A stretch of 64,000 bases of DNA. Source: Erythrobacter cryptus DSM 12079. Lineage in GTDB: Bacteria > Pseudomonadota > Alphaproteobacteria > Sphingomonadales > Sphingomonadaceae. Below are positions 49,460 to 57,958 of the stretch, in pieces (the first letter of the stretch is position 1; each line of letters opens with the position of its first letter). Under the pieces are notes generated by a model. That model saw only the letters and a program-made list of their open reading frames with translations, made no database searches and had not been told where the DNA came from. Location of the stretch: positions 186,001-250,000 of the forward strand of contig NZ_AUHC01000002.1 in assembly GCF_000422985.1 (NCBI RefSeq), given 5' to 3'. The position numbers and the translations under genes were made by a program.

Positions 49460-49638
49460 GTCCTCTTGATCCTTATCCTCGTGGCGGAAATGCGCGATCT
49501 GGTCGCGCTGTTCCGCAAAGCCTGGCCGGGGCCGACCCGGCACGGTCGGGCACGGCGCTGCAATTGCGCCTTTCCGGGCTGAACGCTGATTGAACGCCGC
49601 CGGCATTCGGCGCCCCGCATCAGCGCTTGGTCGAAGCG

Positions 49639-50493
49639 TCACTTCCGGCCCTTGAACTGGCGGAAATACTCGCTGTCTTCCGAAAGCACCATGGTGCTCT
49701 GCCCTTCGCCCGCCAGGAAGGTCTGGCGGTAGCTCTGCATCGCCCGGTAGAAGTCATAGAACTCCGGGTCTTTTCCATAGGCATCGGCATAGATGCGCGC
49801 GGCTTCGGCCTTGGCCTCGGCCTGGATGATCTGGGCATCGCGCTGGCCGGCGGCGCGGATGGTGGCGGCTTCCTCCTGCCGGTCGGTCTCCATCCGGGTG
49901 AAGGCGGCATCGAGCGGGCGGCCTTCGGGAAGGTCGGCCGCCTTGATCCTGACATCGAGCACCTGCGCGCCATAATTGCGCGCCTGGGCATCGAGCGCGC
50001 GGGTGATGTTGGCCATGGCGGTGCCGCGTTCGGCATTGATCAGCGCGGCAAAGGGCCGCCGCCCCAGCTCCTGGCGCAGCACCGAAGTGAGGATCGGCAG
50101 GAGCTGGGCCTCGAGCTGGCGCTCGCTCCCGGCGCGTTCGACGAGCTTGACCGGATCGATGATGCGATAGCGCGCATAGGCATCGACCTGGAGGCGCTGC
50201 TGATCGTTGGAGAGCACCTGGGTGCGCTCCATGTCGAGATCGAGCACCCGCCGGTCGATCATCTGCACCTGCTCGACAAAGGGGATGCGCCAGTTGAGCC
50301 CGGCGCCGGTCTGGCCATAGGGCTGGTTGGGGCGGAACATGTTGAAGATGCGCACCGGCTGCCCGGTGCGGATCACCACCGCCTGGTGGGTTTCGGGCAC
50401 GATCACGATGCTCGACATCAGCGCCACCGCCAGCACGATGCCGCCGATCAGAAGCGCCTTGGTGTTCCTGAGCAGGCCGTTCATGGCGTTCAT
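49639..50493 (-). CDS. hflC: HflC, SPFH-domain FtsH regulator
   Basis: HflC forms, with HflK, a membrane complex that surrounds and limits FtsH. The 284-residue product has a membrane helix at about residues 12-32 (ALLIGGIVLAVALMSSIVIV). The SPFH pattern follows: GAGLNWRIPFVEQVQMIDRR, QRLQVDAYARYRIIDP and GAQVLDVRIKAADLPEG. The coiled-coil tail has QAEAKAEAARIYADAYGKDP. The gene begins four bases after hflK ends. Confidence 0.96.
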   Translation of the reverse strand: MNAMNGLLRNTKALLIGGIVLAVALMSSIVIVPETHQAVVIRTGQPVRIFNMFRPNQPYGQTGAGLNWRIPFVEQVQMIDRRVLDLDMERTQVLSNDQQRLQVDAYARYRIIDPVKLVERAGSERQLEAQLLPILTSVLRQELGRRPFAALINAERGTAMANITRALDAQARNYGAQVLDVRIKAADLPEGRPLDAAFTRMETDRQEEAATIRAAGQRDAQIIQAEAKAEAARIYADAYGKDPEFYDFYRAMQSYRQTFLAGEGQSTMVLSEDSEYFRQFKGRK

Positions 50494-50497
50494 CGCG

Positions 50498-51634
50498 TCA
50501 CTCTCCTTGCGCCTGGGCCTGCGGCTGGGCGCGGCGCTTGACTTCGGGCAGCGGCAGATAAGGCAGCACGTTGCCGGATTCGACGATGGTCTTGTCGGTG
50601 CGCGAGAGCACCGCTTCCATGGTCTCGTAATAGAGCCGCCGGCGCGTCACCTCGGGGGCGAGGCGGTATTCCTCGTAGATGTTGTTGAACTCGGTGGCAT
50701 CGCCCTGGGCGCGGGCGAGCAGCTGCTGGGCCGCGGCGCGGGCGCGGTTGATCGCGGCATCGGCATCCTGCTGCGCGCTCGAGACGTCCTTGAAGGCTTC
50801 TTCCACCCGCGCCGGGGGATCGACCTTGTTGATCTCGATCCCCTGCACCGTGATCCCCGAGCGATAGGCATCGAGCCGCGCCTGCATCGCCGCGCGCACG
50901 TCCTGTTCGATCTCGGCCCGGCCCTCGCCGGTGAACACGGTGTCGAGCTTCTGCCGCGCCACCGCCGCGCGCATCGCCGCCTCGGCGATCTCGAGCAGGG
51001 CGTTGCGCGGATCGGCGAGCTGATACTTGTAGAGCACGAGGTCGGAGATGTTCCAGCGGATGAGGTAGCTCAAATCAACGAGGTTCTGGTCAGCGGTGAG
51101 GATCAGCTTTTCGGTGTTGGTGCCCGGCACTTCCTCGAGCCGCACCTTGCTGACATTTTCCTTCTCGACCACCTGGAGCGGCCAGGGCGCGGTGAAATTG
51201 GTGCCCGAATCGAGCTCGTGCGAATATTTGCCCCCCAGCCAGGTCACCACCGCCTGTTCGCCCGGCTGGACGAAGTGGATGCTGGTCGCCCCGATCCACA
51301 GCAGCGCCACCGCGCCGAGGATCACCGGCACCCAGCTCTTGCCGCCGGGCCGCTCGGGCAGGCGAAAGCCCGGCCCGCCGGTGCCGCCGCCGCGGCGCGG
51401 GCCTTCCGGGCCGCGGCCCTTGAAGATGTCCTCGATACTGGCCGAGCGGCGCTTGCCCGGATCGCCGCCGCCCGGGAGCCACGGGTTGCGCGGGCCGGAG
51501 CCTTCGCCCCTGGGCGCGCCATCGCCCGGCTCCTCGCCCTTCTCGGGTGCGCCCCAGGGGTTGTTCTTGCCTGCCATGGCAAGGCCGCGCGCGGCCGCGC
51601 CAAGACGTTCTCTCCAGCTCTCCGATCTGTGCAT
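50498..51634 (-). CDS. hflK: HflK, SPFH-domain FtsH regulator
   Basis: HflK is the partner of HflC. The 378-residue product has a Gly/Pro-rich N-terminus (KNNPWGAPEKGEEPGDGAPR), a membrane helix around residues 108-128, and an SPFH domain with IHFVQPGEQAVVTWLGGKYS, TADQNLVDLSYLIRWNISDL and GITVQGIEINKVDPPARVEE. The tail has AQGDATEFNNIYEEYRLAPE. The start at 51634 is used; the later ATG at 51577 (MAGKNNPWG) is an equally good alternative. It is divergent from mrp. Confidence 0.95.
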   Translation of the reverse strand: MHRSESWRERLGAAARGLAMAGKNNPWGAPEKGEEPGDGAPRGEGSGPRNPWLPGGGDPGKRRSASIEDIFKGRGPEGPRRGGGTGGPGFRLPERPGGKSWVPVILGAVALLWIGATSIHFVQPGEQAVVTWLGGKYSHELDSGTNFTAPWPLQVVEKENVSKVRLEEVPGTNTEKLILTADQNLVDLSYLIRWNISDLVLYKYQLADPRNALLEIAEAAMRAAVARQKLDTVFTGEGRAEIEQDVRAAMQARLDAYRSGITVQGIEINKVDPPARVEEAFKDVSSAQQDADAAINRARAAAQQLLARAQGDATEFNNIYEEYRLAPEVTRRRLYYETMEAVLSRTDKTIVESGNVLPYLPLPEVKRRAQPQAQAQGE

Positions 51635-51709
51635 GAAGGCGTTATAGGCATGCGCACACGCGAAAAACAGGGGTTGGCTTGGCGAAATTGGTGGTAGAGG
51701 CGCAGGGCC

Positions 51710-52711
51710 ATGACCGAGGCTGACTTGCCCCCCCGCGATCCTGCCGCCGAGGAAGCGCTGATCCGCAGCGCGCTTCCGCCCGAGATCAACCACCGCCTGC
51801 GCTCGGCGCGGATCGTCGCGCGCCGCGCGGTGATCGTCGCTGAGGCGGGCGATCTCGACCCGGCGGGGCGGGCCGAGCTCGAGGCGGCGATCCGCGCCGC
51901 GCTCGCCCCGCTCGATGGCATTGATGAGGTGCGCATCGCGCTCACCGCCGAGCGGCGGCGGCGGCGCCTCATCGCCGTGGGCAGCGGCAAGGGGGGCGTG
52001 GGCAAGTCCACGCTCACCACCAATCTGGCCGTGGCGCTGGCGCGGATGGGGCGCCGGGTGGGGGTGATCGATGGCGATATCTACGGCCCCTCGCAGCCCA
52101 AGCTGCTGGCGACCGAGGGGATGAAGCCCGAGGCGCGCGGCGACAAGCTGGTGCCGATCACCAGCCGCCACGGGGTCAAGGTGCTCTCGCTCGGGCATAT
52201 CGTTGCCCCCGGCAAGGCGCTCGCCTGGCGCGGGCCGATGACCGGCAAGGCCCTGACCCAGCTGATCGAGGCCGATTGGGGCGAGACCGATCTCCTCCTC
52301 GTCGATCTGCCCCCCGGAACCGGCGACGTGCAGCTCTCGATGCTCTCGGCGCATCGGCCCGACGGGGCGATCCTGGTCTCGACCCCGCAGGATCTGGCGC
52401 TGATCGATGCCGCGCGCGCCGGGCAATTGTTCGAACAGGGCGAGGTGCCGATCATCGGCCTCATTGAGAACATGGCCGGCTATGCCTGCCCCCATTGCGG
52501 CGAGATCAGCGATCCCTTCGGCAGCGGCGGGGTGGAGCGCTTTGCCGCCGCGCTCGACATTCCCTTCCTCGGGCGGGTGCCCTTGACGCTCGCCACCCGG
52601 ATCGCCGGCGATGCTGGAGAGCCGCCCGCGGCGGGCGAGGGCGAGGCGGCCGCGCCCTTCCACGCCATCGCCGCGCGCCTTGCCCGCTGGCTCGATACCG
52701 GGAAGGTCTGA
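51710..52711 (+). CDS. mrp: Mrp/NBP35 family iron-sulfur carrier ATPase
   Basis: The 333-residue Mrp/ApbC protein carries iron-sulfur clusters to target proteins. The N-terminal MIP18-like domain (DUF59) is reduced. The deviant Walker A GSGKGGVGKST is near residue 91, and Walker B is in LLLVDLPPGTGDVQLSM. The cluster-binding Cys pair is ACPHCGE near residue 260. It is 75 bases from hflK in the divergent direction and five bases from the molybdenum hydroxylase gene on the same strand, so it could help supply cofactors to that enzyme. Confidence 0.95.
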   Translation: MTEADLPPRDPAAEEALIRSALPPEINHRLRSARIVARRAVIVAEAGDLDPAGRAELEAAIRAALAPLDGIDEVRIALTAERRRRRLIAVGSGKGGVGKSTLTTNLAVALARMGRRVGVIDGDIYGPSQPKLLATEGMKPEARGDKLVPITSRHGVKVLSLGHIVAPGKALAWRGPMTGKALTQLIEADWGETDLLLVDLPPGTGDVQLSMLSAHRPDGAILVSTPQDLALIDAARAGQLFEQGEVPIIGLIENMAGYACPHCGEISDPFGSGGVERFAAALDIPFLGRVPLTLATRIAGDAGEPPAAGEGEAAAPFHAIAARLARWLDTGKV

Positions 52712-52716
52712 AGCCG

Positions 52717-55002
52717 ATGCCGCTCACCCGCCGGGGCATGCTGGTTGGCGCCGCCGCGGGCGGGGGGCTGCTTGTTGCCTGGTGGCTGCTGCCGCGCGAA
52801 TACCGCAGCCCGCTGATCGCCGCGCGCGACGAACAGGTGTTCGGCGCCTGGCTCAAGATCGCGGCCGATGGCGTGGTGACGGTGGCGGTGCCGCAATGCG
52901 AGATGGGGCAGGGGATCACCACCCTCTTGCCGCAGATCGTGGCGGTCGAACTCGGCGCCGACTGGCGGCAGATCGCGGTTGAACCCGCGCCGGTCTCGGG
53001 CGCCTATGCCAATGTGCCGCTGGCAGAAAAGTGGGCGCCGCTGTGGGATCCGCTCATCGCCGGGCGCCTGCCGGGGGCCGAGGCGCTGCTGGCTGCGCGC
53101 TTTGCCGGGGCCGAGCGCTTCTCGGCCACCGCCGATGGCACCGCGCTTGCCGCCTATGAAGGCCCCTGCCGCGCCGCCGCCGCCACCGCGCGCGCGCTGC
53201 TCGCGGAGGAGGCCGCGGCGCGCTGGGGCGTGGCTGCCGAGGAATGCGTGGTTGAAGGCGGCATCGTCAGCCATGGCGACAAGCGCTTGCGGTTTGGCGA
53301 AATTGCCGAGGGCGCCGCCCGCCGCACCCCGCCGGATCCCCCGCCGCTCCGGCCCGAGCCGGCGCGCGAGCAGCCTCTGCCGGCCGAGGCCGAGGAGACC
53401 CCGGCCTTTCCGCGCATCGATCTGCCCGCCAAGGTCGATGGCTCCTATCGCTTTGCCGGGGACGTGCGCCTGCCCGGCATGGTCTTTGCCTCGATCCGCC
53501 ACGGTCCGTCGGACGATTCGGTGTTGACCGGCTTCGATGCCAGGGCCGCCGCCGGGATCAGGGGCCTTGCCGGCATTGTCGAGAGCAAGCGCTGGCTCGC
53601 CGCCGCTGCGGACACCTGGTGGAGCGCCGAGGCCGCGCTCAAGGCCATGCGCCCGCGCTTTTCGGTCGCCGCGCCGGTGAGCAGCGCCGATATTGCCGCG
53701 CGGCTCGGCACCACGCTGACCGCGGGCGAGGGCCACGTGATCGCCGAGAGCGGCTTTGGCCGCGCGGGGATGAAGCGGGTGGACATGGCGCGGCGCTACG
53801 AGGTCGAGCCGGCCCATGCCGCCCCGCTCGAGACCGCCAGCGCCACCGCGCGGCTCGTCGACGGGCGGCTCGATCTGTGGATCGCCACCCAGGCGCCCGA
53901 ACAGGCCCGCCGCGCCGCCGCCCGCGCGATCGGCCTCAAGGCCGAGGACGTGGCGCTCTATCCCATGCCCGCCGGGGGCAGCTTCGATGCGCGGCTCGAG
54001 CATGACCATGCGATCGAGATCGCGCTCATTGCCCGCGCGCTGGGCCGCCCGGTGCAGCTGACCTGGCCGCGCCGCGACGAGCTGATCCGCAGCCGCCCGC
54101 GCGCTCCGGCCTGGCTGCTCGTCGGTGCGCAGCTTGCCACCACCGGCCCGGCCGAAGGCCAGGGCGCGATCGATGCCCTGCGGCTGCGTATCGCCACCCC
54201 GCCGGCGGCCCTCGAGTTCGGGCGGCGGCTGTTTGCGGGCCGCACCACCAGCGCGGCGATGCGCGAGACCAGCGGGCGGAGCGATCCGCTCGCCTGCGAA
54301 GGCGCGGTGCCGCCCTATCGCCTGCCGGCGCTGCTGGTCGAACATGTCCCGGTCGAGATCGGCCAGCCGGTCGGGCGGGTGCGCGGCAATGCCCATGGGC
54401 CGGCGGTGTTTGCGATCGAGAGCTTCATCGACGAGATCGCCGCGTGCTTCCGCCGCGAGCCGCTGTCCTTCCGCATGGCGATGCTGGGCGATGACGTGCG
54501 CCTTGCCGCCTGCCTCCAGCGCGCCGCGCAGCTGGCGGAATGGGATGGCGGCACCGGGCAGAGCGGGCAGGGCCTGGCCTGCGCCCGCATCGGCACCGGG
54601 CCCGAGGCTGCGCGCATCGCCTGTGTCGCCACCGCGCGCCAGGGCGAGGGCGGGGTGCGCGTCACCCGCCTTTCGGCCGCGGTCGATATCGGGCGGATCG
54701 TCAACCACGATATCGCCCGCCAGCAGATCGAGGGCGGGCTGGTGTTCGGCATGGGCATCGCGCTCGGCGCCCCGCTGCGCTTTCGCGCCGGGCTGCCCGA
54801 AATCACCGACTATGCCGGCCTCGGCCTGCCGGGGATCGGCGATTGCCCCGAGATGCGCATCGAGTTGATCGCGAGCGAGGCCCCGCCCGCCGATCCGGGC
54901 GAGCTGGGCGCGGTGGTCGCCCCGCCGGCGATTGCCAATGCGCTGTTTTCCGCTACAGGCCTCAGGCTCAGGCGCTTGCCCTTGCTTTCGGACGGCATAT
55001 GA
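52717..55002 (+). CDS. Xanthine dehydrogenase family molybdopterin-binding subunit (orphan)
   Basis: A 761-residue molybdenum hydroxylase large subunit, similar in plan to isoquinoline 1-oxidoreductase beta chains. It begins with a likely Tat signal (TRRGMLVGAAAGGGLLVAWW), so it should reach the periplasm. Cofactor motifs are CEMGQGITTLLPQIVAVELG, LEHDHAIEIALIARALGRPV and the catalytic Glu in DPGELGAVVAPPAIANALFS. No 2Fe-2S subunit or FAD subunit gene is next to it, although such enzymes need an iron-sulfur partner. It follows mrp by 5 bases and precedes hemH by 79. The substrate is unknown. Confidence 0.88.
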   Translation: MPLTRRGMLVGAAAGGGLLVAWWLLPREYRSPLIAARDEQVFGAWLKIAADGVVTVAVPQCEMGQGITTLLPQIVAVELGADWRQIAVEPAPVSGAYANVPLAEKWAPLWDPLIAGRLPGAEALLAARFAGAERFSATADGTALAAYEGPCRAAAATARALLAEEAAARWGVAAEECVVEGGIVSHGDKRLRFGEIAEGAARRTPPDPPPLRPEPAREQPLPAEAEETPAFPRIDLPAKVDGSYRFAGDVRLPGMVFASIRHGPSDDSVLTGFDARAAAGIRGLAGIVESKRWLAAAADTWWSAEAALKAMRPRFSVAAPVSSADIAARLGTTLTAGEGHVIAESGFGRAGMKRVDMARRYEVEPAHAAPLETASATARLVDGRLDLWIATQAPEQARRAAARAIGLKAEDVALYPMPAGGSFDARLEHDHAIEIALIARALGRPVQLTWPRRDELIRSRPRAPAWLLVGAQLATTGPAEGQGAIDALRLRIATPPAALEFGRRLFAGRTTSAAMRETSGRSDPLACEGAVPPYRLPALLVEHVPVEIGQPVGRVRGNAHGPAVFAIESFIDEIAACFRREPLSFRMAMLGDDVRLAACLQRAAQLAEWDGGTGQSGQGLACARIGTGPEAARIACVATARQGEGGVRVTRLSAAVDIGRIVNHDIARQQIEGGLVFGMGIALGAPLRFRAGLPEITDYAGLGLPGIGDCPEMRIELIASEAPPADPGELGAVVAPPAIANALFSATGLRLRRLPLLSDGI

Positions 55003-55081
55003 CCGGGACAGATCTGCAACACCCCGTCCGGCGCCGTGCCGAGGGCTGGAAACCAATCGGCGCCCGCGTGTTGGGCAGGCT

Positions 55082-56116
55082 ATGACCTGGCAGCCCCAGC
55101 GCCTTCCCGGCGATCATCCCCCGGTTGAAAGCGGCCGGATCGGCGTGTTGCTGATCAATCTCGGCACACCCGATGGGCCCGATCCCGATTCGGTCAAGCG
55201 CTATCTCAAGGAGTTCCTGTCCGACACCCGGGTGGTGGAGATCCCCCCGATCATCTGGCAGGTGATCCTGCGCGGCATCATCCTCAACACCCGGCCGCAG
55301 AAAAGCGCCAAGGCCTATCAGAAGATCTGGACGAGCCGCGGCTCGCCGCTGGCCGACATCACCGCCCGCCAGGCCGAGGCGATGGCGGGCCGGTTTGGCG
55401 AGAAGGTGCTGGTCGATTGGGCGATGCGCTATGGCAATCCCTCGATCGAAAGCCGCCTCACCGCGCTGATGGGCGAGGGCTGCGATCGCATCCTGGTGGC
55501 GCCGATGTATCCGCAATATTGCGCCGCCACCACCGCCACGGTGTTCGACGAGATCGCCCGCGTGCTCAAGGCGATGCGCTGGCAGCCGGCGCTGCGCTTC
55601 GTGCCGCCCTATCACGACGATCCGCTCTATCTCGGCGCACTGGCCGAGGATCTCACCCGGCAGGTGCGCGCCCTTCCGTTTCGCCCCGAGGTGATGCTCC
55701 TGAGCTTCCACGGGATGCCGCAGCAGACGCTGGAGAAGGGCGATCCCTATTATTGCCACTGCATGAAGACCGCGCGCCTGCTGCGCGAGGAACTGGCACA
55801 GCGCCCGGAGTTTGCCGGCGTGCGGTTCGAGACCACCTTTCAATCGCGCTTCGGCCCGGCGGCCTGGCTCGAGCCTTCGACCGATGCCACCCTGATCGCC
55901 GAGGGCGAGAAAGGCACGCGCCGGCTGGTGGTGGCCGCCCCCGGCTTTGCCGCCGATTGTGTCGAGACGCTGGAAGAACTGGCGATCGAGGGGCGCGATG
56001 AGTTTCTCGAAGCGGGCGGCGAGGACTATGCCGTGCTCCAATGCCTCAACACCTCGGATGATGGCCTTGCCATGATCGAGGCGCTGCTGCGGCGTGAGCT
56101 TTCGGGGTGGATTTGA
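55082..56116 (+). CDS. hemH: Ferrochelatase HemH
   Basis: Ferrochelatase inserts iron into protoporphyrin IX in the last step of heme synthesis. The 344-residue product contains IGVLLINLGTPDGPDPDSVK, MRYGNPSI, PMYPQYCAATTATVFDEI and the catalytic region VMLLSFHGMPQQTLEKGDPY with the conserved His and YYCHC. The C-terminal AAPGFAADCVETLEELAIEG is typical. The ATG at 55082 follows a cluster of stops and gives the family length. The P450 gene starts 66 bases later, which may be for heme supply or by chance. Confidence 0.96.
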   Translation: MTWQPQRLPGDHPPVESGRIGVLLINLGTPDGPDPDSVKRYLKEFLSDTRVVEIPPIIWQVILRGIILNTRPQKSAKAYQKIWTSRGSPLADITARQAEAMAGRFGEKVLVDWAMRYGNPSIESRLTALMGEGCDRILVAPMYPQYCAATTATVFDEIARVLKAMRWQPALRFVPPYHDDPLYLGALAEDLTRQVRALPFRPEVMLLSFHGMPQQTLEKGDPYYCHCMKTARLLREELAQRPEFAGVRFETTFQSRFGPAAWLEPSTDATLIAEGEKGTRRLVVAAPGFAADCVETLEELAIEGRDEFLEAGGEDYAVLQCLNTSDDGLAMIEALLRRELSGWI

Positions 56117-56182
56117 CCGAGAGGATTATTTACACCAAAGTCAGTTGCACATCCGAACCTTTGCCGGAGCATCGAGACGATC

Positions 56183-57607
56183 ATGGCCACGCTTGCCCAA
56201 GCCCCGACCGCTGCCGAATTTGCCGGCGCCGCCCCCTTCGGCGCACCCCGCCACTGGAGCGAGGGGCGCCTTTGCGCGGCTGACCTTGCGCATATCCCGG
56301 GCGAGGGCGGCTGGCCGCTGGTGGGCAACACCTTCACCATGCTCGCCGACCCCCATGCCTTTGCCGCGCGGATGATCGCCAAATATGGCAAGGTCTACAA
56401 GAACCGCGCCTTTGGCGGCTGGCAGGTGGCGCTGGTGGGCGCCGAGGCCAATGAGCTGGTGCTGTTCAACAAGGACAAGATCTTCTCCTCCGAACAGGGC
56501 TGGGGCCCGGTGCTCGACCAGCTTTTCCCGCGCGGGCTGATGCTCATGGATTTCGAGCATCACCGGATCGATCGGCGCGCGCTCTCGATCGCCTTCAAGC
56601 CCGAGCCGATGCGCCATTATTCGGGCGCCCTCAACCGCGGCATTGCCCGCACGGTGGAAAGCTGGAAGGAGCCGATCCGGTTCTATCCGGCGATCAAGAA
56701 GCTCACCCTCGATCTGGCCGCGGAAAGCTTCATCGGCCTGCCCTGGGGGCCAGAGGCCGACCGAATCAACGAAGCCTTCGTCGATATGGTGCAGGCCTCG
56801 GTCGCCCCGATCCGCCGCCCGCTGCCCTTCACCAAGATGAAGAAGGGGGTGGATGGCCGGGCCTTCCTGGTCGATTATTTCACCCGCGAGACCCTGCGCC
56901 GCCGCGCCGAGGGCGGGGGGCAGGACATGTTCAGCCAGTTCGCCACCGCCACCCGCGAGGATGGCAGCCTGCTGCCCGTGGATGAGGTGGTCGATCACAT
57001 GAACTTCCTGATGATGGCCGCGCACGACACCATCACCTCCTCGGCCACCTCGCTCGTCTATTATCTCGCGCTTCACCGCGACTGGCAGGAGCGCCTGCGC
57101 GAGGAGGTGTTTGCGGTGACCGGCGGGCCGGATGGCCTGGGCGATCCGCGTCCGCTGGGCTATGACGATCTCGGGCGGCTGGAACTGACCGAAATGGCCT
57201 TCAAGGAAGCGCTGCGGATGATCCCGCCGGTGCCCTCGATGCCGCGCCGGGCCTTGAAGGCCTTTGAATTCGGCGGCTATCACATCCCGGCGGGCGCGAT
57301 GGTGGGGATCAACATCCACTGGACCCACCATGCCGAGGAATATTGGGACGATCCCTATCGCTTCGATCCGATGCGCTTCACGCCTGAAAAGGTGCGCGCG
57401 CGGCACAAATATGCCTGGGTGCCCTTTGGCGGGGGGGCGCATATGTGCCTGGGCCTCCACTTTGCCTATATGCAGGTGAAGATCCTCATGGCCCACCTGC
57501 TCCAGCGCTACCGGATCGAGGCCGCGCCGGGCTATGCCCCCAAGTGGCAGGCCTGGCCGATCCCGCAGCCCAAGGACGGGCTCAAGGTCACCTTCACCCC
57601 GCTCTGA
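56183..57607 (+). CDS. Cytochrome P450
   Basis: A soluble 474-residue heme monooxygenase with no membrane anchor. The heme-binding loop is FGGGAHMCLG with Cys422, and the ExxR motif lies in KEALRMIP. The I-helix oxygen motif is MMAAHDTITSS (AHDT). An early segment PGEGGWPLVGNTFTMLADPH recalls eukaryote-like families such as CYP26, CYP51 and CYP120 rather than small bacterial P450s. No ferredoxin or reductase gene is beside it. The substrate is unknown. It is next to hemH, with an A/T-rich gap between them. Confidence 0.95.
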   Translation: MATLAQAPTAAEFAGAAPFGAPRHWSEGRLCAADLAHIPGEGGWPLVGNTFTMLADPHAFAARMIAKYGKVYKNRAFGGWQVALVGAEANELVLFNKDKIFSSEQGWGPVLDQLFPRGLMLMDFEHHRIDRRALSIAFKPEPMRHYSGALNRGIARTVESWKEPIRFYPAIKKLTLDLAAESFIGLPWGPEADRINEAFVDMVQASVAPIRRPLPFTKMKKGVDGRAFLVDYFTRETLRRRAEGGGQDMFSQFATATREDGSLLPVDEVVDHMNFLMMAAHDTITSSATSLVYYLALHRDWQERLREEVFAVTGGPDGLGDPRPLGYDDLGRLELTEMAFKEALRMIPPVPSMPRRALKAFEFGGYHIPAGAMVGINIHWTHHAEEYWDDPYRFDPMRFTPEKVRARHKYAWVPFGGGAHMCLGLHFAYMQVKILMAHLLQRYRIEAAPGYAPKWQAWPIPQPKDGLKVTFTPL

Positions 57608-57630
57608 GCGCCCACGCCTGGGCGGGGCCA

Positions 57631-57646
57631 TGTTTCACGTGGAACA
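57631..57646. other. parS: parS-type ParB-binding site (copy 2)
   Basis: The bases TGTTTCACGTGGAACA are identical in sequence and orientation to the site at 21042-21057. The site lies in a 135-base gap between the convergent P450 and DUF1674 genes, and one frame reads MFHVEH. Two copies 36.6 kb apart are unlikely to be chance. Confidence 0.85.
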
Positions 57647-57676
57647 TCCCCGGGCGGGCAAAGCGTGGGCAGAACT

Positions 57677-57716
57677 GCGCCAAAGCAGCGCCAAAGCGGC
57701 CAGAGAGCTTTGGCGC
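57677..57716. repeat. Phased direct and inverted repeat GCGCCAAAGC
   Basis: GCGCCAAAGC occurs at 57677-57686 and again at 57688-57697 (11-base spacing, one helical turn). Its inverted copy GCTTTGGCGC is at 57707-57716. The second and third copies form a 10-bp hairpin with a 9-base loop. No T run follows, so it is a weak terminator at most. It lies 31 bases after the parS site. Confidence 0.7.
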
Positions 57717-57742
57717 GCGCGGGGCGCTGCGAGCCGGGAAGG

Positions 57743-57901
57743 TCAGAAGTCCCAGGCGATCCCGTTCTTCTCCCAATCGCCATAGCGGGTGGGAGAGAGC
57801 TTCTCGTCGTTCGTCACCGGCTGCGGCTGGGGCACCGGATCGTTGGTCCAGTGGGCGGGCTTCTTGAACTTGCGGGCAGCTTCGCACTTCTGTGTGGTCA
57901 T
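57743..57901 (-). CDS. DUF1674 protein (SDHAF4-like succinate dehydrogenase assembly factor)
   Basis: A short protein of 52 residues from the ATG at 57901 (65 from an upstream TTG at 57937). It has the DUF1674 signature AHWTNDPVPQPQPV and ends with the invariant SPTRYGDWEKNGIAWDF, the SDHAF4 motif that binds the flavinated succinate dehydrogenase flavoprotein subunit. The role is help in maturation of the flavoprotein. No sdh genes are in the window. The start is uncertain. It is divergent from rsmB. Confidence 0.85.
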   Translation of the reverse strand: MTTQKCEAARKFKKPAHWTNDPVPQPQPVTNDEKLSPTRYGDWEKNGIAWDF

Positions 57902-57958
57902 GCCCTGTGAAATGCCCATGCTGGCGCTTTGTTTCAAGCAAGGTTAGGGCCTGATCCC

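Noticed and set aside
57630-57680. Second MFHVEH ORF
   Set aside because: Same reason: the parS site at 57631 read in one frame.
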